Assembly (NCBI GenBank): GCA_037447655.1
Contig: JBBHKE010002016.1
Location: 1-64,000, forward strand
Reading direction: 5' to 3'
Source of the DNA: Zygnema cylindricum
Taxonomy: Eukaryota; Streptophyta; Zygnematophyceae; Zygnematales; Zygnemataceae
DNA: 64,000 bases
Positions 1-11,042 of this stretch are shown here, in pieces. The translations under genes and the position numbers were made by a program. A model generated the notes under the pieces. That model was not told the origin of the DNA. It worked only from the letters and a program-made list of their open reading frames with translations, and did not search any database. Each line of letters starts with the position of its first letter. Position 1 is the first letter of the stretch.

Positions 1-130
1 GCGCTTCGCGCGATTTTTTTTGTCCTTATCAATAACTGGGAGGGATTTACATTGCCCGGGCAAAATCCTCCTCGAAGGTCTCCGCCGCCCGCCAAATGTG
101 CCCTCCCCCCAATGTTGAATACCACTAAGG

Positions 131-138
131 TATAAATA
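131..138 (+). promoter_or_regulatory. TATA-box-like element
   Basis: TATAAATA lies about 100 bp upstream of the ATG at 237. Position and sequence fit a core promoter for the short ORF that follows, but nothing else confirms transcription. Confidence 0.35.
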
Positions 139-236
139 TTACCTCCGCATGTACAGATATTGCGTTCAGACTTTGCATTCTAAGATTCTTTCAAGATTTT
201 AAGCATCTAATATTAACCTACGTGTTACCAACCAGA

Positions 237-362
237 ATGAGCACGCAGAAAAAAGTGGTTTACAGCCGCGACCTAATGGAAGGCACGCCCTTCAGTAAAG
301 TTTTCCGTACAATTACTGAGACGCCTAGTGGAAGTCCACCCTTAGGGTACGTTCGCATGTAA
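237..362 (+). pseudogene. short ORF (gene start?) interrupted by a MITE
   Basis: The ORF starts MSTQKKVVYSRDLMEG and I do not recognise the product. Codons 1-36 (to 344) precede the MITE insertion, and codon 36 is the TTA target triplet itself. The last five codons and the TAA (360-362) are MITE sequence. Host sequence resumes at 11941, where the same frame would run only 13 more codons before a TAG. A TATA box sits about 100 bp upstream. It may be the truncated first exon of a gene, or chance coding in an unknown repeat. No homology is visible. Confidence 0.25.
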
Positions 363-705
363 CCGAAACTTAGTCTTGTTACTTTGTTTTTTAGCGAAGA
401 TTCTACGTACAGCTTTCAGAGCATTCAAATGTAAAGAAATGAAATCGTAACTTTTAGATTGTGACGGATGTAGACGTGGGTGTAATTTGTGACGATTGTA
501 GACGAGTACAAAACTCACGACAATTGATGACATTTATAAAATAGAGACGGTTGTAGACTTCTAGCTACTTGTGACATTGTAGATGTTTAGGGTTCGTGAC
601 ATTTTGACGTCACGCGTACTTATGATAGCATCAACGTCACAAATTCCAAAACATTCTACCATGGTTTCCCGATTTTGTTTTTTCGTCCATTCTCACTCTA
701 CTTGC
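342..705 (+). mobile_element. Fold-back MITE A, left arm (Harbinger-like ends)
   Basis: The arm begins gggtacgttcgcatgt just after TTA (342-344). Its sequence recurs in reverse complement at 11574-11937, with the same order of blocks: the aac.tagtcttg.tactttg segment, then a gacattttgacgtcacg core, then a catggttt stretch. The two arms are therefore long terminal inverted repeats of one element, split by the gypsy insertion. The 3-bp TTA target is typical of PIF/Harbinger elements. No transposase is present. Confidence 0.6.
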
Positions 706-821
706 CATTAAAAGTCAGCCAAAAGAAATATTTTTTATAGATCTTTCATTTTATACCTTTCTTGCCTTTTTTCATTGCAAAAATTGTAAGATAGGCGCAT
801 TAGTGGGAGAAAGAGAGAGAG
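706..821. other. MITE A spacer remnant
   Basis: AT-rich sequence between the end of the arm homology and the copia solo LTR, ending in a GA-rich run. No gene or recognisable feature is seen. Confidence 0.3.
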
Positions 822-1851
822 TGCAATTCTGTGTCCTCCATTGGACTACAGAATACAAGAAGCCTCTAGATAGTTGTTAACTAGCCCACTTCCCCACAGC
901 CACTGCTGGCGAGGAAATCAGCTGACAATCTGAATGCACCCCTGTGCAACCTGGACTCCCTTGAGTCCGTAGGAAAAAGAATCTCTGAAAACGCCCAACC
1001 ACGCGATAAGTTATGAGGCAGTAAAAATGCCAATTTGTACAAACTCTCAAAGAGAGAGGTGACTGTCAACCAAAATTTCTAAGTCTTGATTCCCTCTAAT
1101 AACTCCTATCTACTGAAGTACGGACCAATCAAAATACTGTACTGTACCAAAAAATACTACTGCCGGTGTACCTTTTGTACGTCCTATGTACGACAAAATT
1201 TTTAAGCGGACGCGTGTCCACTTTTCACTCGTCCGTACGTTCCTCGGAATTCCCGCGACCGAATGTTATCTCTCCACGTGGCGCCAAGTCATGCCACGTC
1301 ACTAAATGCCAAAGTGACCATTCCGGGATCCCGGCGATGACGTGCGCCGTCAGATAGATTTTCGTATTTGATCTCAACCGTCGAAACAAATGTCTGATTC
1401 ATTTGTTTCGTGCAAAATCATATTCATACTGTATGTAATCCGCTCCATGTACTTTTGTTTGTATTTCCGTTAATCGAAATATCTACCGTAAGACTATTTA
1501 AGTATTAATCAAACCCTATATACTCTAGCGAACATCTACGACAGACCGCTTAGAGCTAACGCCTACGCCATGCTCTGCCGGTCGGGGGTTTGAGTCTTGC
1601 CGAGCTCATCCTTTTGTTGAGAGTGACTTAAGTCACTCTTTAGTCCTGCATCCTTTTGTTGAGAGTGACTTAAGTCACTCTTTAGTCCTGCACAAGTGGA
1701 GCTGAGGCAGCCATGGCTCCACTACTCTCTCTCTCTCTCTTTCAATGACTAAAACAAGTATGGGGGATGGAGAGAGAGAGGTGGAGACAAACTGCTTGCG
1801 CTCTCTTCACTTTTTATCTAATTTAGACCTAGAAAATACTTATTTTCAACA
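822..1851 (-). mobile_element. Copia solo LTR
   Basis: On the minus strand this reads TGTTGAAAATAAG...GAATTGCA and matches the LTRs of copia element 3 throughout: the TG/CA ends, the ATG encoding MEDTEL near its 3' end (rc of 828-848), the GGACTC/GAGTCC hairpin near 950-965 and the antisense tRNA-like block. No internal retroelement sequence follows, so it is a solo LTR. The flanking 5-mers (gagag and gaaca) differ. Its inner edge abuts the gypsy 3' LTR, which has lost its terminal bases, so the junction was altered. Confidence 0.8.
1538..1615 (+). other. tRNA-like segment antisense in a copia LTR
   Basis: Reads like a degenerate tRNA on the strand opposite the LTR: an A-box-like cagaccgcttagagc, a B-box-like gggtttgagtc near 1587-1597, and TTTT at 1612-1615. 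The neighbouring LTR sequence carries a 42-bp tandem duplication containing the palindrome gagtgacttaagtcactc. Confidence 0.45.
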
Positions 1852-2436
1852 GAACATGTTTTCACTTGGGCCAATCATCGATCAGCTGCGACTACAACTA
1901 ACCAATGCAAAAATGTGTGAAATCTCTGACTAACTACGTTGCATTTCCAACCAATCAAAAACTACCTTTCACTACGTAACATTTACGTGCAAAAGTGTGC
2001 GCGAATTCAAACGCGACTTCACACGTTCGTGCGTCACAAATTTCACGCCCGAAACTACCTACGTAACTTAGGGTACTTTCGCATGTGCTAAAGTTACAGT
2101 TATTTTCTGTCGTTTTCTTTCATAACTTAGAAAAAAACGAGAAAATCCGCAACCGTGCCAAAAAATTGAAATCACCACCGTGCAAGTTGCGCTACCTTGA
2201 AACGTTGTATGTACAGTAGTTTGTCGTTTAGCGCGATGCAATTTGCCGTCTAGCGCATTTCGACCCACTTTTGCGTCCTTCCAGCACATGTTCAAACTTT
2301 ACATCAAATCACCTCGCGAGGTGATTTGAAATATAATCCAACAAGGTGAGCGAATAGGCAGATTCTGTCGCAATTGTTGGAAGTTTTTTCAATTTTGTGC
2401 GCGAAGTACCAAAAGAAAAAACCCCACTACACGTTC

Positions 2437-3574
2437 TGTAATCTGAGACCTTAGAGTAGGCAACTCACAAGAAGCTAATCTAGATAGTGCCAACTCAAGT
2501 TTACCCTCGACCGAAAGATTTACAATGGAACCCAATCTGCTTCACCCTGTGAAATGGACTTTGTGTGTGCTCGGTTCACCCACGAGATGAGATTAGTTTG
2601 GACACATTCACCCACTTTGAATTTCCATTAGAAATGCAGCCACCCTGGCAAGCAAAAACACTGACCGACTACACCCCTCTGTAGCCTAAACTCCCTTGAG
2701 TCCGCAGCAAAAAGAATCACTGAAAATGGTCAACTAAATGAGTTGTAATTAAATGGCAAAGTTTGCCTATTAATACAGATGCTCTCTGGGAGAAAGGTGG
2801 CTACCTACCAAAATTATTCTAAGTCCTAAAACCCCTCTCTAAGCTCCTTAGTAGTGAGGTACGGAGCAATCGTAAGAATGTACCGTACATGAAAGTACAG
2901 GTACCGTCGTACTTTCTGTACGGTCTGTGTACGACATCACCATAATGTGACATTTGTCACATCCAGAATTATCATCTCGCGTTCCGAAAATCCCACAATC
3001 CTCCCGGATCCTGCCACGTGTCATATGGAGTGGCGGTGCCCGAAAACGCTAAGTTGTCCACTCCGAAATCCCTGCTCGCACCATGGCCGTTCGATGAAGA
3101 CAGTCATTTAATATTGGTCGTTTAAATAAAGTGTCGTTTTGTTAATTCCGTGCGGTACAGTATTCGTGCGGTCTAATCCGTTTCCGTGTACAGGCCGTCC
3201 CGTAAGCTGTTAAATGAAACATACTGCGGATTTCGCATTTATATAATTATCGTACCCTACACACTTTAGCACTGATCCTAGACTATAGGATAAAGCTACC
3301 GGCTACCAGATACTTCACGAACGACAAGTACCACGATCAAATCATGTGTCCTCTGTCAAGACCTTTTTGGTACACCTACCTGAAACTACAGCCTGTCTCT
3401 CTCTCTGGGCAGTATGGGCAGCCATGGCTCTAGCTTCCTCTCCAACCTTCAATGACTGCTACAAGTGTGGGGGTTTGGAGAGTGGAGCGAGAGGCAAGTT
3501 GCCTTTGCTGACTTCCTCTTATTAATTTTCCTATATTCAAACCTAGAAAATACATACATTTCAAAGTTTTCAAC
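2437..3574 (-). mobile_element. Copia solo LTR nested in element B
   Basis: Matches other copia LTRs of the window on the minus strand: the gag-proximal end at 2437, the aactcccttgagtcc hairpin near 2688-2703, a run of LTR body sequence, and the cctagaaaatac block near 3541. The ends are approximate and no target duplication was found. The gag start codon seen at this LTR's end in other copies is mutated here. Confidence 0.65.
3272..3368 (+). other. tRNA-like segment antisense in a copia LTR
   Basis: A degenerate copy with A-box-like tagactataggataaagc and a B-box-like cgatcaaatc, followed by TTTTT at 3364-3368. It occupies the same place in the LTR as in the other copies. Confidence 0.4.
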
Positions 3575-4399
3575 CTGTGCATACTGTTTTCCGTGCGCTA
3601 ATTTCCGTACAGGCGCCATCTTTCTCAAATACACGTGTCTTCACACATACGGCGTAGGAAAAACACTGGGCACCAGTCGGCAAGTGGGAAGACGAAAAAC
3701 GAAATCGCATTTTTGTGCGACAACAAAAGGTGCTTTAAGGTTACAACACGTCGACAATGTGGCTTACGGACATTACGAAGTCACAAAAATAGTACAGCGT
3801 GCGGATAGAAGCCTCAAATTGAAGCCGAGTGGAAGTTTCGCCTCATTTTGTGCACCACTTCATCTGTCACATTATTTTGTACACGTCTACGTAAGACACT
3901 TTTTTAAGTAACAAGTTATTTGCGTTTTCATCCGAAAGCTCTGAAATTTGTACGTAGAATCATCGCGAAAAAACAAAGTAACAAGACTAGGTTTTGGTTA
4001 CATGCGAAAGTACCCTTACATAATATAACTTATGACGTTTGGTACTGAAAATTGTACAAAACGAACCACCATACGTACCAAACGACTATTAGTACTTTAC
4101 CAAACGTACACCGGAAATTCCGCTACTAATTTGACCCTTAACCCGCTACAACGAATACTCATTTGTTATTTTGACCTCGCGTTGTCGCCTAAATACACCA
4201 ATGGCTATAACTTTTAAACTACAACACCAAATTGTGCGATTCTTTCGCGAACGTCTAACATTTTTTTAACTCTATATTTGTATACCCATTCATGAATAAT
4301 TTTGATCCCTTATTACTGTTACATCATCCCCTCATTAATTTTAACTGATCTCAATTAAAACACATTTCACTCTCAATGTGGTACTTCTATATAATTATC

Positions 4400-5650
4400 T
4401 CACCAATACCTTTGAAAAAACTCAAAATTTTTATCCTCTAAGGTCAACTCATCTTTTGGCCGTCGTAGATAATGCACTTGCCAGAATATAGTATTACCGA
4501 CTTTAAACCGTTGACCAACCCAATCTATTACCCATATGTGAACCTCGGGTTCTATAGTTATAGAGGGATCCAGTTTCAATTCTCCTTCAGTTGGTCGAAG
4601 AATTGTTGGTTTCAATTGACTAATATGTATCACTGGATGATTTTTTGTTGAAGGTGGAAAGTCCAATTTAGCAGCAACAAACAATATATATCAATTAGAG
4701 TAAATGGTCTGATGTATTTGAAAGCAAATTTCTTTATAGGATCCGATTGTCCATCGTTCTTGAACATGTAATGAGTTATTAAAAGCCAAACTTTGTCACT
4801 TGTGCTTACCACCGAATCACCCCGTTTGCGGTTAGCATTTAATTCTTGCCTCATTTGTGCCTCCACTAATGCATCCCGGACTTTTTCAAAATGTTTGAAT
4901 GTATTCCCAAACTCTCTTCCAAAACCCCTATTCTCTTGAGTGACCCCTGTTATTATGTCCAATGCTTCTCTGGGTTAGTATCCGCATGCATTTTCAAACG
5001 GTGAGAATCCTGTACTGGCGCGTTTACATGAATTGTATGCAAATTCTATTAATGGCAATTAAGATTCCCATGTGTTTTGAACTCCACTGTAAACAGTCCT
5101 AAGCATTTTTACCAGTGTATGGTTTCAGCTTTTCTGTCTGTCCATCTGTGTGAGGATGATAGGAGGTACTCATTTTTTAATTCAGTGCCTAAATTTTGTT
5201 GCAATTCTTTCCAAAATGCAAACATAAATTTAGAATCCCTATCACTGACTATAGAGAGAGGAACTCCATGATGCCTAACCACGTTGTCAAAGTATAGCTT
5301 TGTAATATCTACAACTGAGTGAGTAGTTTTGCAAGGGATAAAGATTGCCATTTGACTGATCCTATCGCTACAACCATGTTACTGTCATTTTTTCCAGATG
5401 TAGCTGGTAACCTGATAATAAAATCTATACAGATTGACTCCCATGGTCTTTCTGGGTTATTTGAAGGTTTTAAGAGACCTTTAGGCTTTTGGTTAGTAGG
5501 TTTACTTTGTCGGCTGGGGACAAAACTATCCACATGTTTAGACACCTCATTTGCCATCCTTGGCCAAAAGAATATGCTTTGTTACCAACTTAGAGTTTTA
5601 TCTCGACCTAGATGTCCTAAATGCTCGTGGGCTTAATGTAAAAGTTGTTT
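4400..5650 (-). pseudogene. Gypsy integrase and chromodomain (degenerate)
   Basis: This is the integrase end of a Ty3/gypsy polyprotein, broken into four or more frames. On the minus strand, in order: the HHCC region (AHEHLGHLGRDKT near 5640-5590), with the expected cysteines apparently replaced (HVDSFVPSRQSK); the core, with an aspartate in ICIDFIIRLP and the second in SIVSDRDSKF, then a decayed glutamate region; and a C-terminal tail (4400-4540) resembling a chromodomain, with a VHYLRRPKDELTLED stretch. A chromodomain places the element among chromoviruses, which use it to target chromatin. The stops and lost zinc ligands make it inactive. Confidence 0.8.
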
Positions 5651-6464
5651 TCTTAATTCTCCCACCTCCGGAATGCATAACCTATCCCCAGTTTGCAAAT
5701 ACAATAAGTTGTCATCGATTTTAAAGATTTTAAGATGCCTCTCATTCAACTGGTCAAAAATCCCCCCAAAAAGATTCTTGCAAATTACAGCAAAATAATT
5801 ATCTTTATTATAACCATTTCGAACAACATCTAAAAACAATTCATCCTAAACCATTACACTTATTTCAAACATTTACTTAAACGACCTGCCACTACATTCG
5901 TCTTTCCAGGAATATGTTTGACGTTAAATTTGAAATGTGATAAATTCTACTTCCACCTAACCTGTCTGCCTGTCATGATCTGTGCATCTTATAATATTTG
6001 TAGATAAGAAAGTGCTTTATTATCAGAATGAACTGTGAATTCTTTATTATGCAAATAACAACGCCATTTCACCAATGCATGAACAATTGCAAGTAATTCT
6101 TTTTCTTATGCTGGATAATTTTTTCAGCATCATTGAATTTCTTAGACTCAAAAGCAATATGATGAAAGTGTTTACCAACTTTTTGACTTATTACTTTACC
6201 TAGACCTCTATCAAATGCATTTGTGGTCATTAAAACTTCAAACTCTCCAACTAGATCGGGACACACCAGTATAGGGGCAGAGGTCAACTTCCTTTTTAGT
6301 TCTTTGAAAGCTCTCTCTTGTTCGGCTCCTTGCGCAAACATCTACTTCTCGCGTAGGAAATCCGTCAAAGGTGGGGCAATCATACTAAAGTTCTTGATAA
6401 ATTTCTTGTATTAAGTGGCCAATCCCAAAAATGATATAACTTCTGTGTTGCTTCCAATTTTGGA
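5651..6464 (-). pseudogene. Gypsy RNase H and RT-IN linker (degenerate)
   Basis: 6069-6341 encodes the start of gypsy RNase H (ERAFKELKRKLTSAPIL, then a decayed catalytic stretch and AFESKKFNDAEK). 5633-5839 encodes the linker before the integrase zinc region (LQTGDRLCIPEVGELRKQL). Several stops and frame changes separate these blocks, and the order matches gypsy pol on the minus strand. Confidence 0.75.
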
Positions 6465-7090
6465 TTATGTTTTAACACCTTCCCCACTAACTATATGTCC
6501 CAAAAATACATGTATTTTTTTAAGAAAACTAGATTTTGAGAATTTTCCATATAGCTTTCTTTCTCTTAACCTTTCCAACAATTTTCTCAAATGAGTTACA
6601 TGTTGTTCTTTAGATTCAGTGTAAATCAAAATTTCATCTATAAACACTTGAACAAACTCATCTATATAATCCAAAAAGGTTTAGTTAGTTATCTTTAGAA
6701 AGTGGGGGGTGCATTCGTTAAGCCAAATGGCATCACTTCCCATTCAAAAAGACCCACCCTAGTTTTAAAAACAGTTTTATCAACATCGTCATTTCTAATT
6801 GGCACTTGATTGAAGCCACTATGCAGACCAATCAACGAAAATACTATAACATTCTTTAAACAATTTATCAAATCAGAAATTAATGGTAACTGATACTTAT
6901 CCTTCATTGTAATTTGGATCAGAGTACGATCGTCGACACACATTTTCAACTTTCCGTCCTACTTTTTGACGAATAGGACTGGCGCTCCATACGGTGATTT
7001 GTTGGGTTGAATATGTCTTATGTCTAAAAGCTCCTTAATTTGTTTCTTTAACTCCTCGTGCTCAAAAAAGCTTTGCTTATAAATTCCTGT
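6465..7090 (-). pseudogene. Gypsy reverse transcriptase (degenerate)
   Basis: Reverse transcriptase core on the minus strand. 6695-6949 holds the GLHSGFNQVPIRNDD and VMPFGLTNAPPTF motifs. 6465-6674 holds the active-site box as FIDEILIYT, where FIDD or YIDD would be expected, so one catalytic aspartate is changed. Upstream (about 7020-6950) the conserved SPYGAPVLFVKK-like region is readable but contains a stop. Clearly Ty3/gypsy and inactive. Confidence 0.85.
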
Positions 7091-7967
7091 GACGAAGGAT
7101 TACATCCTGGTTCCAAGTTAATAACATGTGCCACATCTCGAGAAGGTGGCCTCATTGAGGGTAAATCACTTGGAAAAATATCTTGAAAATCAAAAATCAA
7201 ATCTTTAACAACATCATCAGATGTATTTATGTCCGCGAAAAATTCATATTTTAGTTTTTCAATATTTCCATTGGTGTCTGATTTAAGAATGACATCAATG
7301 TTAGTGTTTTCTCCCCCCCTTCATCAGTACCTGTCCCAGTTACTAATAATAAGAAAACATGATTTGTTCTATTTTTGAAGTTCTTTTTATATTGCTTAGC
7401 AAAAATCAAACCTTCTACTCCTAATCTGTTTATGTTTTTTATAAAATCCTTATGCAATTTTATAGAAGATAATGCTTGTAAAACCTCCTAACTATTTTCA
7501 AACTTCAATTTCAAGGTGTTTATTTCCCAACTAATTTGAAGATTATGTTTTGTTAACCAAGGTTTTCCCAATATTAGCTCATTACTACCTAAATTCATTA
7601 ATTCACACGCGACTTTCATTATATGACCCTTGATGTCAATTTCTATAGTGTCAGTTTCTTATCCATTGTGAACCTTATACCATCTACCACATGAACATGT
7701 AAAGGTTTCAACCCTTTATTTGAACCATTAATGCTTGGCGTAGAAATCTAAATATATCCCCCTGTATTGTGAAATTTGTTTCTTGCATTAACACTCTGTC
7801 CATTCTTCTAATTTCCCTTAAAAATATCTTGTCTATTCTGAAGACCTGCAATCAGACCCTCTTCCTCAAATTCCTCTTCACCCCACTGTGATATTGCATT
7901 GAAATTACCTTATACTGATCTTCTTTCCCAATTATATCATAACTGATTTTCTAATTTTAATGACTTA
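7091..7967 (-). pseudogene. Gypsy protease and gag end (degenerate)
   Basis: Around 7620-7480 the minus strand reads ELILGKPWLTKHNLQISW, the C-terminal signature of gypsy retropepsins (usually xxILGMDWL). Further downstream on the minus strand, 7457-7251 is open (68 codons) without recognisable motifs. Frame breaks are frequent. At 7967 the gag frame is interrupted by a copia solo LTR and resumes at 9065. Confidence 0.65.
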
Positions 7968-9064
7968 TGAAATTCTATGGGCTCCATTGCCCACAGAATT
8001 TGCAGATCCAAAAGAAGCTAATCTAGATAGTGCCGTCTCCAAGTTGATATTAACCCAAATGAATGATCCCTTGACAATCAGAACCCCAATACACCTTCAC
8101 CCCTGTGAAGAGAAGACCTTCTGTGTGCTCAGTTCCACCACAGAATGCAAAGCTTGAATATGTGTTTTGGACAATATTCCCCACTTTGACTTTCCCACTG
8201 AATAAGTGCCACCCTGGCACGCAAAGACTCTTACCAACTACACCCCTGTGTAGCTTGGACTCCCTTGAGTCCGCAGCAAAAAGAATCACTGAATTTGCTC
8301 ACCCGAGCATTAAGTTATGGCTGGTCAAAGATGACCTTTATAGTTACAAGCTCTCTTAGAGAGAGGTACCGAAATATCACTAAGTCTTAGTCAGCCTACT
8401 CATGACTACCTACTACTAAACCCTAGTCCAATAGGAATACTATGTAGTACAAGAAGGTACGATGGGCGATGTACGTATTGTACGACCATTGTACGACATG
8501 GTCTACAAGGTGACATGTGTCAATTCGGGAGCCATGGTTCCTCCTCCCATCTTCTCCGATGTCAAATAATGTGGCGCCACGTGGCACCGCGTGACGCTAT
8601 CCCCAAAGGCCGCCGAAAGCTTATTGCGGGTAACGGCTGTAATGATGGCCGTCGGATCAGTTGTATTTATACGGCTTCGATTCGCTTCCATGCATGAATT
8701 GATTAATGCGCGTTTTCGTTAAACTGCTGCGAATTTGTCCTTTGAATCAATAGCTATATATGCGTGAAACGTTCCACGTGTATCGTTTCGTTAGTGACTT
8801 AATGGATAAGACGTTGGTCTATTTAGTAACCTACAGACCCCGGTTCAAATTCGGCCAGCGGCACTATTTTGCTAAAACTAGTAAAATGCTTTCTAATTCA
8901 TTCTGCCTCCTTCTAAATGATGCGGCAACCATGGCGTGCCTTTGGTCCCCTCTTTCTCTCTCTTTACATTCTAACTAAAATATAGAAGTGAACTATTAGT
9001 CACCTCTTTTCAACACTCTATTTATTTTTCCAATACAGACCTAGAAAATACATAAATATCAACA
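7968..9064 (-). mobile_element. Copia solo LTR with ACTTA target duplication
   Basis: 1,097 bp, TG...CA on both strands, flanked by perfect 5-bp repeats ACTTA at 7963-7967 and 9065-9069. On the minus strand it begins TGTTGATATTTATG and ends in the gag start MEPIEFH. A second copy of the same LTR family is at 58341-59552. It carries the GGACTC hairpin (about 8256-8272) and the best preserved antisense tRNA-like block. It inserted into the gypsy gag/protease region. Confidence 0.9.
8791..8870 (+). other. tRNA-like segment (Arg-like) antisense in a solo LTR
   Basis: The clearest copy. A D-arm-like region gacttaatggataagacg resembles plant tRNA-Arg. A GGTCT/AGACC pair could form an anticodon stem with an over-long loop. 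The B-box-like ggttcaaattc is at 8842-8852 with a pairable T-stem, and TTTT follows at 8867-8870. The oversized anticodon loop argues against a functional tRNA. Confidence 0.5.
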
Positions 9065-9814
9065 ACTTATTTTGTAATTCTTTCAAATTTTCAAATTTTT
9101 GGTATTTCAGTTCTTATTTTAGCATATGATTCACATAATTTAAAAAATGAAACTTAGCCATTTCATCAGTTAAAACCATGACATTAATGTTAGATGAGTC
9201 AAATTCAACAATGTAATCCTTCAAAGATGCAATTTGCTTACAGTCAGCCACTTTTTTTCCATTTTTCCTCCATCTTGGATTTATAAGTGACAGACAAGAA
9301 ACGCGATTTGATCGCAGTTTTAAAAGCTTCCTAATCAGCATTATCAAGAATCAAATTAGATCTTCTCTCAATGTAATACCAAATTTTGAGCATCACCCTT
9401 CAGACAACTGATTGCAAAAGAAGTATAATCATCACAATCAGAATTCCTAAATTCCAAATAAAATTCCATGTTGAATATCCACGTATCCAGCTCATCAATC
9501 TTTTTACCATCAAAGTATGGTGCCTCACTAATAGACAATTTCAAATCTCTTATTTTTTTAAGTTTTTCACAATCATTCTTTTTAAAACTGGCATTCCTTT
9601 TACTACTCTCACCCTTTTGGTCATTGACATCATTCTTGGTGTGAATTAAGTTAAAGAGCTCATCCAATTTCTCATTTGAAACATTCCCATCTTCTTTAAC
9701 AACTTTCAATTCACTTTTCAATCCGGAAATTGTTTCATTCACAACAGGATGATTATTAAATCTTTTGACCAATTTCACAATACATTTTTTAAAAACATTC
9801 AAGGCATTCTCCAT
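9065..9814 (-). pseudogene. Gypsy gag (degenerate)
   Basis: 9368-9814 is an open frame of 148 codons with a coiled-coil-like lysine-rich region followed by APYFDGKKIDELDTWIFNME and FAISCLKGDAQ, motifs of the plant gypsy gag retrotransposon domain. 9114-9347 continues it (IASLKDYIVEFDS) after a frame break. The gag frame is cut at 9065 by the solo LTR. Gag would form the particle shell around the element RNA. Confidence 0.75.
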
Positions 9815-11042
9815 TTCACGTTTCTATGCAGAATTCGCCATTATCACACAATGAAATCAGACAAAAGGAAAGATAATATAATTTCCCGAAATTTTTTGCT
9901 GCGGATTTCAAGTCCTCAGATTGTTGCAATCCAAGATTTCTTCTTCTTATCAATTTTTTTGAAAAAGATCAAAATCTGAGAAATCAATAAGACATTGAAA
10001 GTATATTAGTGCAAACTCAATTCTTCAATTTCCCAAACATTGATGAAAAAAGGAAAAAAATTCCCCACAATTTTTGCAACAGCAAAATTGAAAACTCTCA
10101 AAGGTATAATTGAACCATAAATTTTGCAACGGAAAATTGAAAAGCTCCTAAAGGTAACAATTTAGGGTTTGAAAAGTTTTGAGTCATTTCTAGACTCGTT
10201 TGCTCTTGAAGAAGTAAAGTCCTCCACTTTCATTCTCCTCCCTTAGCAAATTTCCCATTTCTCACTACATCAGAATATGTTACTCTTTAATCCTCACTTC
10301 CTCACCCTTCATGGCTTCAAGCCCTCCTTCCACACATGAATCATCGCTAAAAGAAGGCATGTTTCTTTGGCTTCTACGTAATTGGAGTGAGATTCAGCGA
10401 TGGCTACATGGCCCACCGCGCCTGAGTCCTTAATACCTAAGCACGCCCCATATCTCACCAGCGGCTGTTGGGAGTGTGGTAGTTTCCCTCCAATCCCCTA
10501 CCACTTCACATTGTGGTTCCACCTATACACCTATACGAGTCAAAGCACTCTCAACAGTCACGACAATCAATTTTCAGGTGAGCAAGCTTCTCCCAAGCTT
10601 CTAACAAAAGCTTTGATACAATATCTAACATGATTTCTTACCTCTCAAAAAAATCCCATTACTACAACCAATTTCAACCACACATTCCATACATTGAAAT
10701 ACACACATTCACATTGAAATCACTCACATAAGGATCAAATTGTAATTAGAAGAAGCTTCAGTCCACATGACATTCAGCTTGGTCTCTTGCCCTCTTAGCT
10801 CAAGCCTTCATATAAATTATTTTCCACTGTCCTCCACTCTTTAATAATTTTATCTCTTAACTACTAAAACACTGCTAAGTTAGTAAGAGATTTTCGTGCA
10901 AAATGCCATTGCTCCAATTTGGTATTATGCGCTCAAGACCAAGATCAGTCGGAATTTCCACAAACTATGCCTACTTTTTCTTTGGACTTCACCATTTATC
11001 TATCATCGCCTTGTACCAGCTAGGCTAGAGTCAATACTCCGC
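9815..11042 (-). other. Gypsy leader region
   Basis: Lies between gag and the 5' LTR on the minus strand and has no coding potential. No convincing primer-binding site follows the LTR end at 11043. A weak initiator-tRNA-Met-type match (rc ttgtatcaaagc, near 10610-10621) lies about 420 bp inside, so the leader may hold a further insertion or the LTR edge may be more complex. Confidence 0.4.

Larger units (their letters stand above)
2071..4015. mobile_element. PIF/Harbinger-like element B with TTA target duplication
   Basis: The ends are gggtactttcgcatgt and its exact reverse complement acatgcgaaagtaccc, flanked by TTA at 2068-2070 and 4016-4018. The empty site is visible in the other gypsy LTR near 11250 (gataacttacataatat), which proves insertion and the 3-bp duplication. 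No transposase is recognisable, so the element is non-autonomous. Most of its length is a nested copia solo LTR. The right end matches the arms of MITE A; the left end differs beyond the terminal 16 bp. Confidence 0.85.
1852..4323 (-). mobile_element. Gypsy 3' LTR, interrupted
   Basis: 1852-2070 plus 4019-4323 align with 11043-11573 along their whole length, and together form the second LTR of the minus-strand gypsy element. On the minus strand the LTR begins TGTAACAG at 4323, directly after a purine-rich tract (4324-4340, rc aattaatgaggggatga) that fits the PPT. Harbinger-like element 2071-4015 sits inside. The distal end adjoins a copia solo LTR. Confidence 0.75.

Noticed and set aside
3465-3911. 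148-codon plus-strand ORF
   Set aside because: It spans the end of a copia solo LTR and the interior of Harbinger-like element B, has no domain, and overlaps an equally open minus frame.
8791-8870. A true tRNA-Arg gene
   Set aside because: The anticodon loop would be about 14 nt, stems have mismatches, and the block sits at a fixed place in a transposon LTR; called tRNA-like only.
10600-10630. Primer-binding site of the gypsy element (ttgtatcaaagc on the minus strand)
   Set aside because: It is about 420 bp away from the LTR end defined by the paired LTRs and PPT, and matches only partly; kept as a note.
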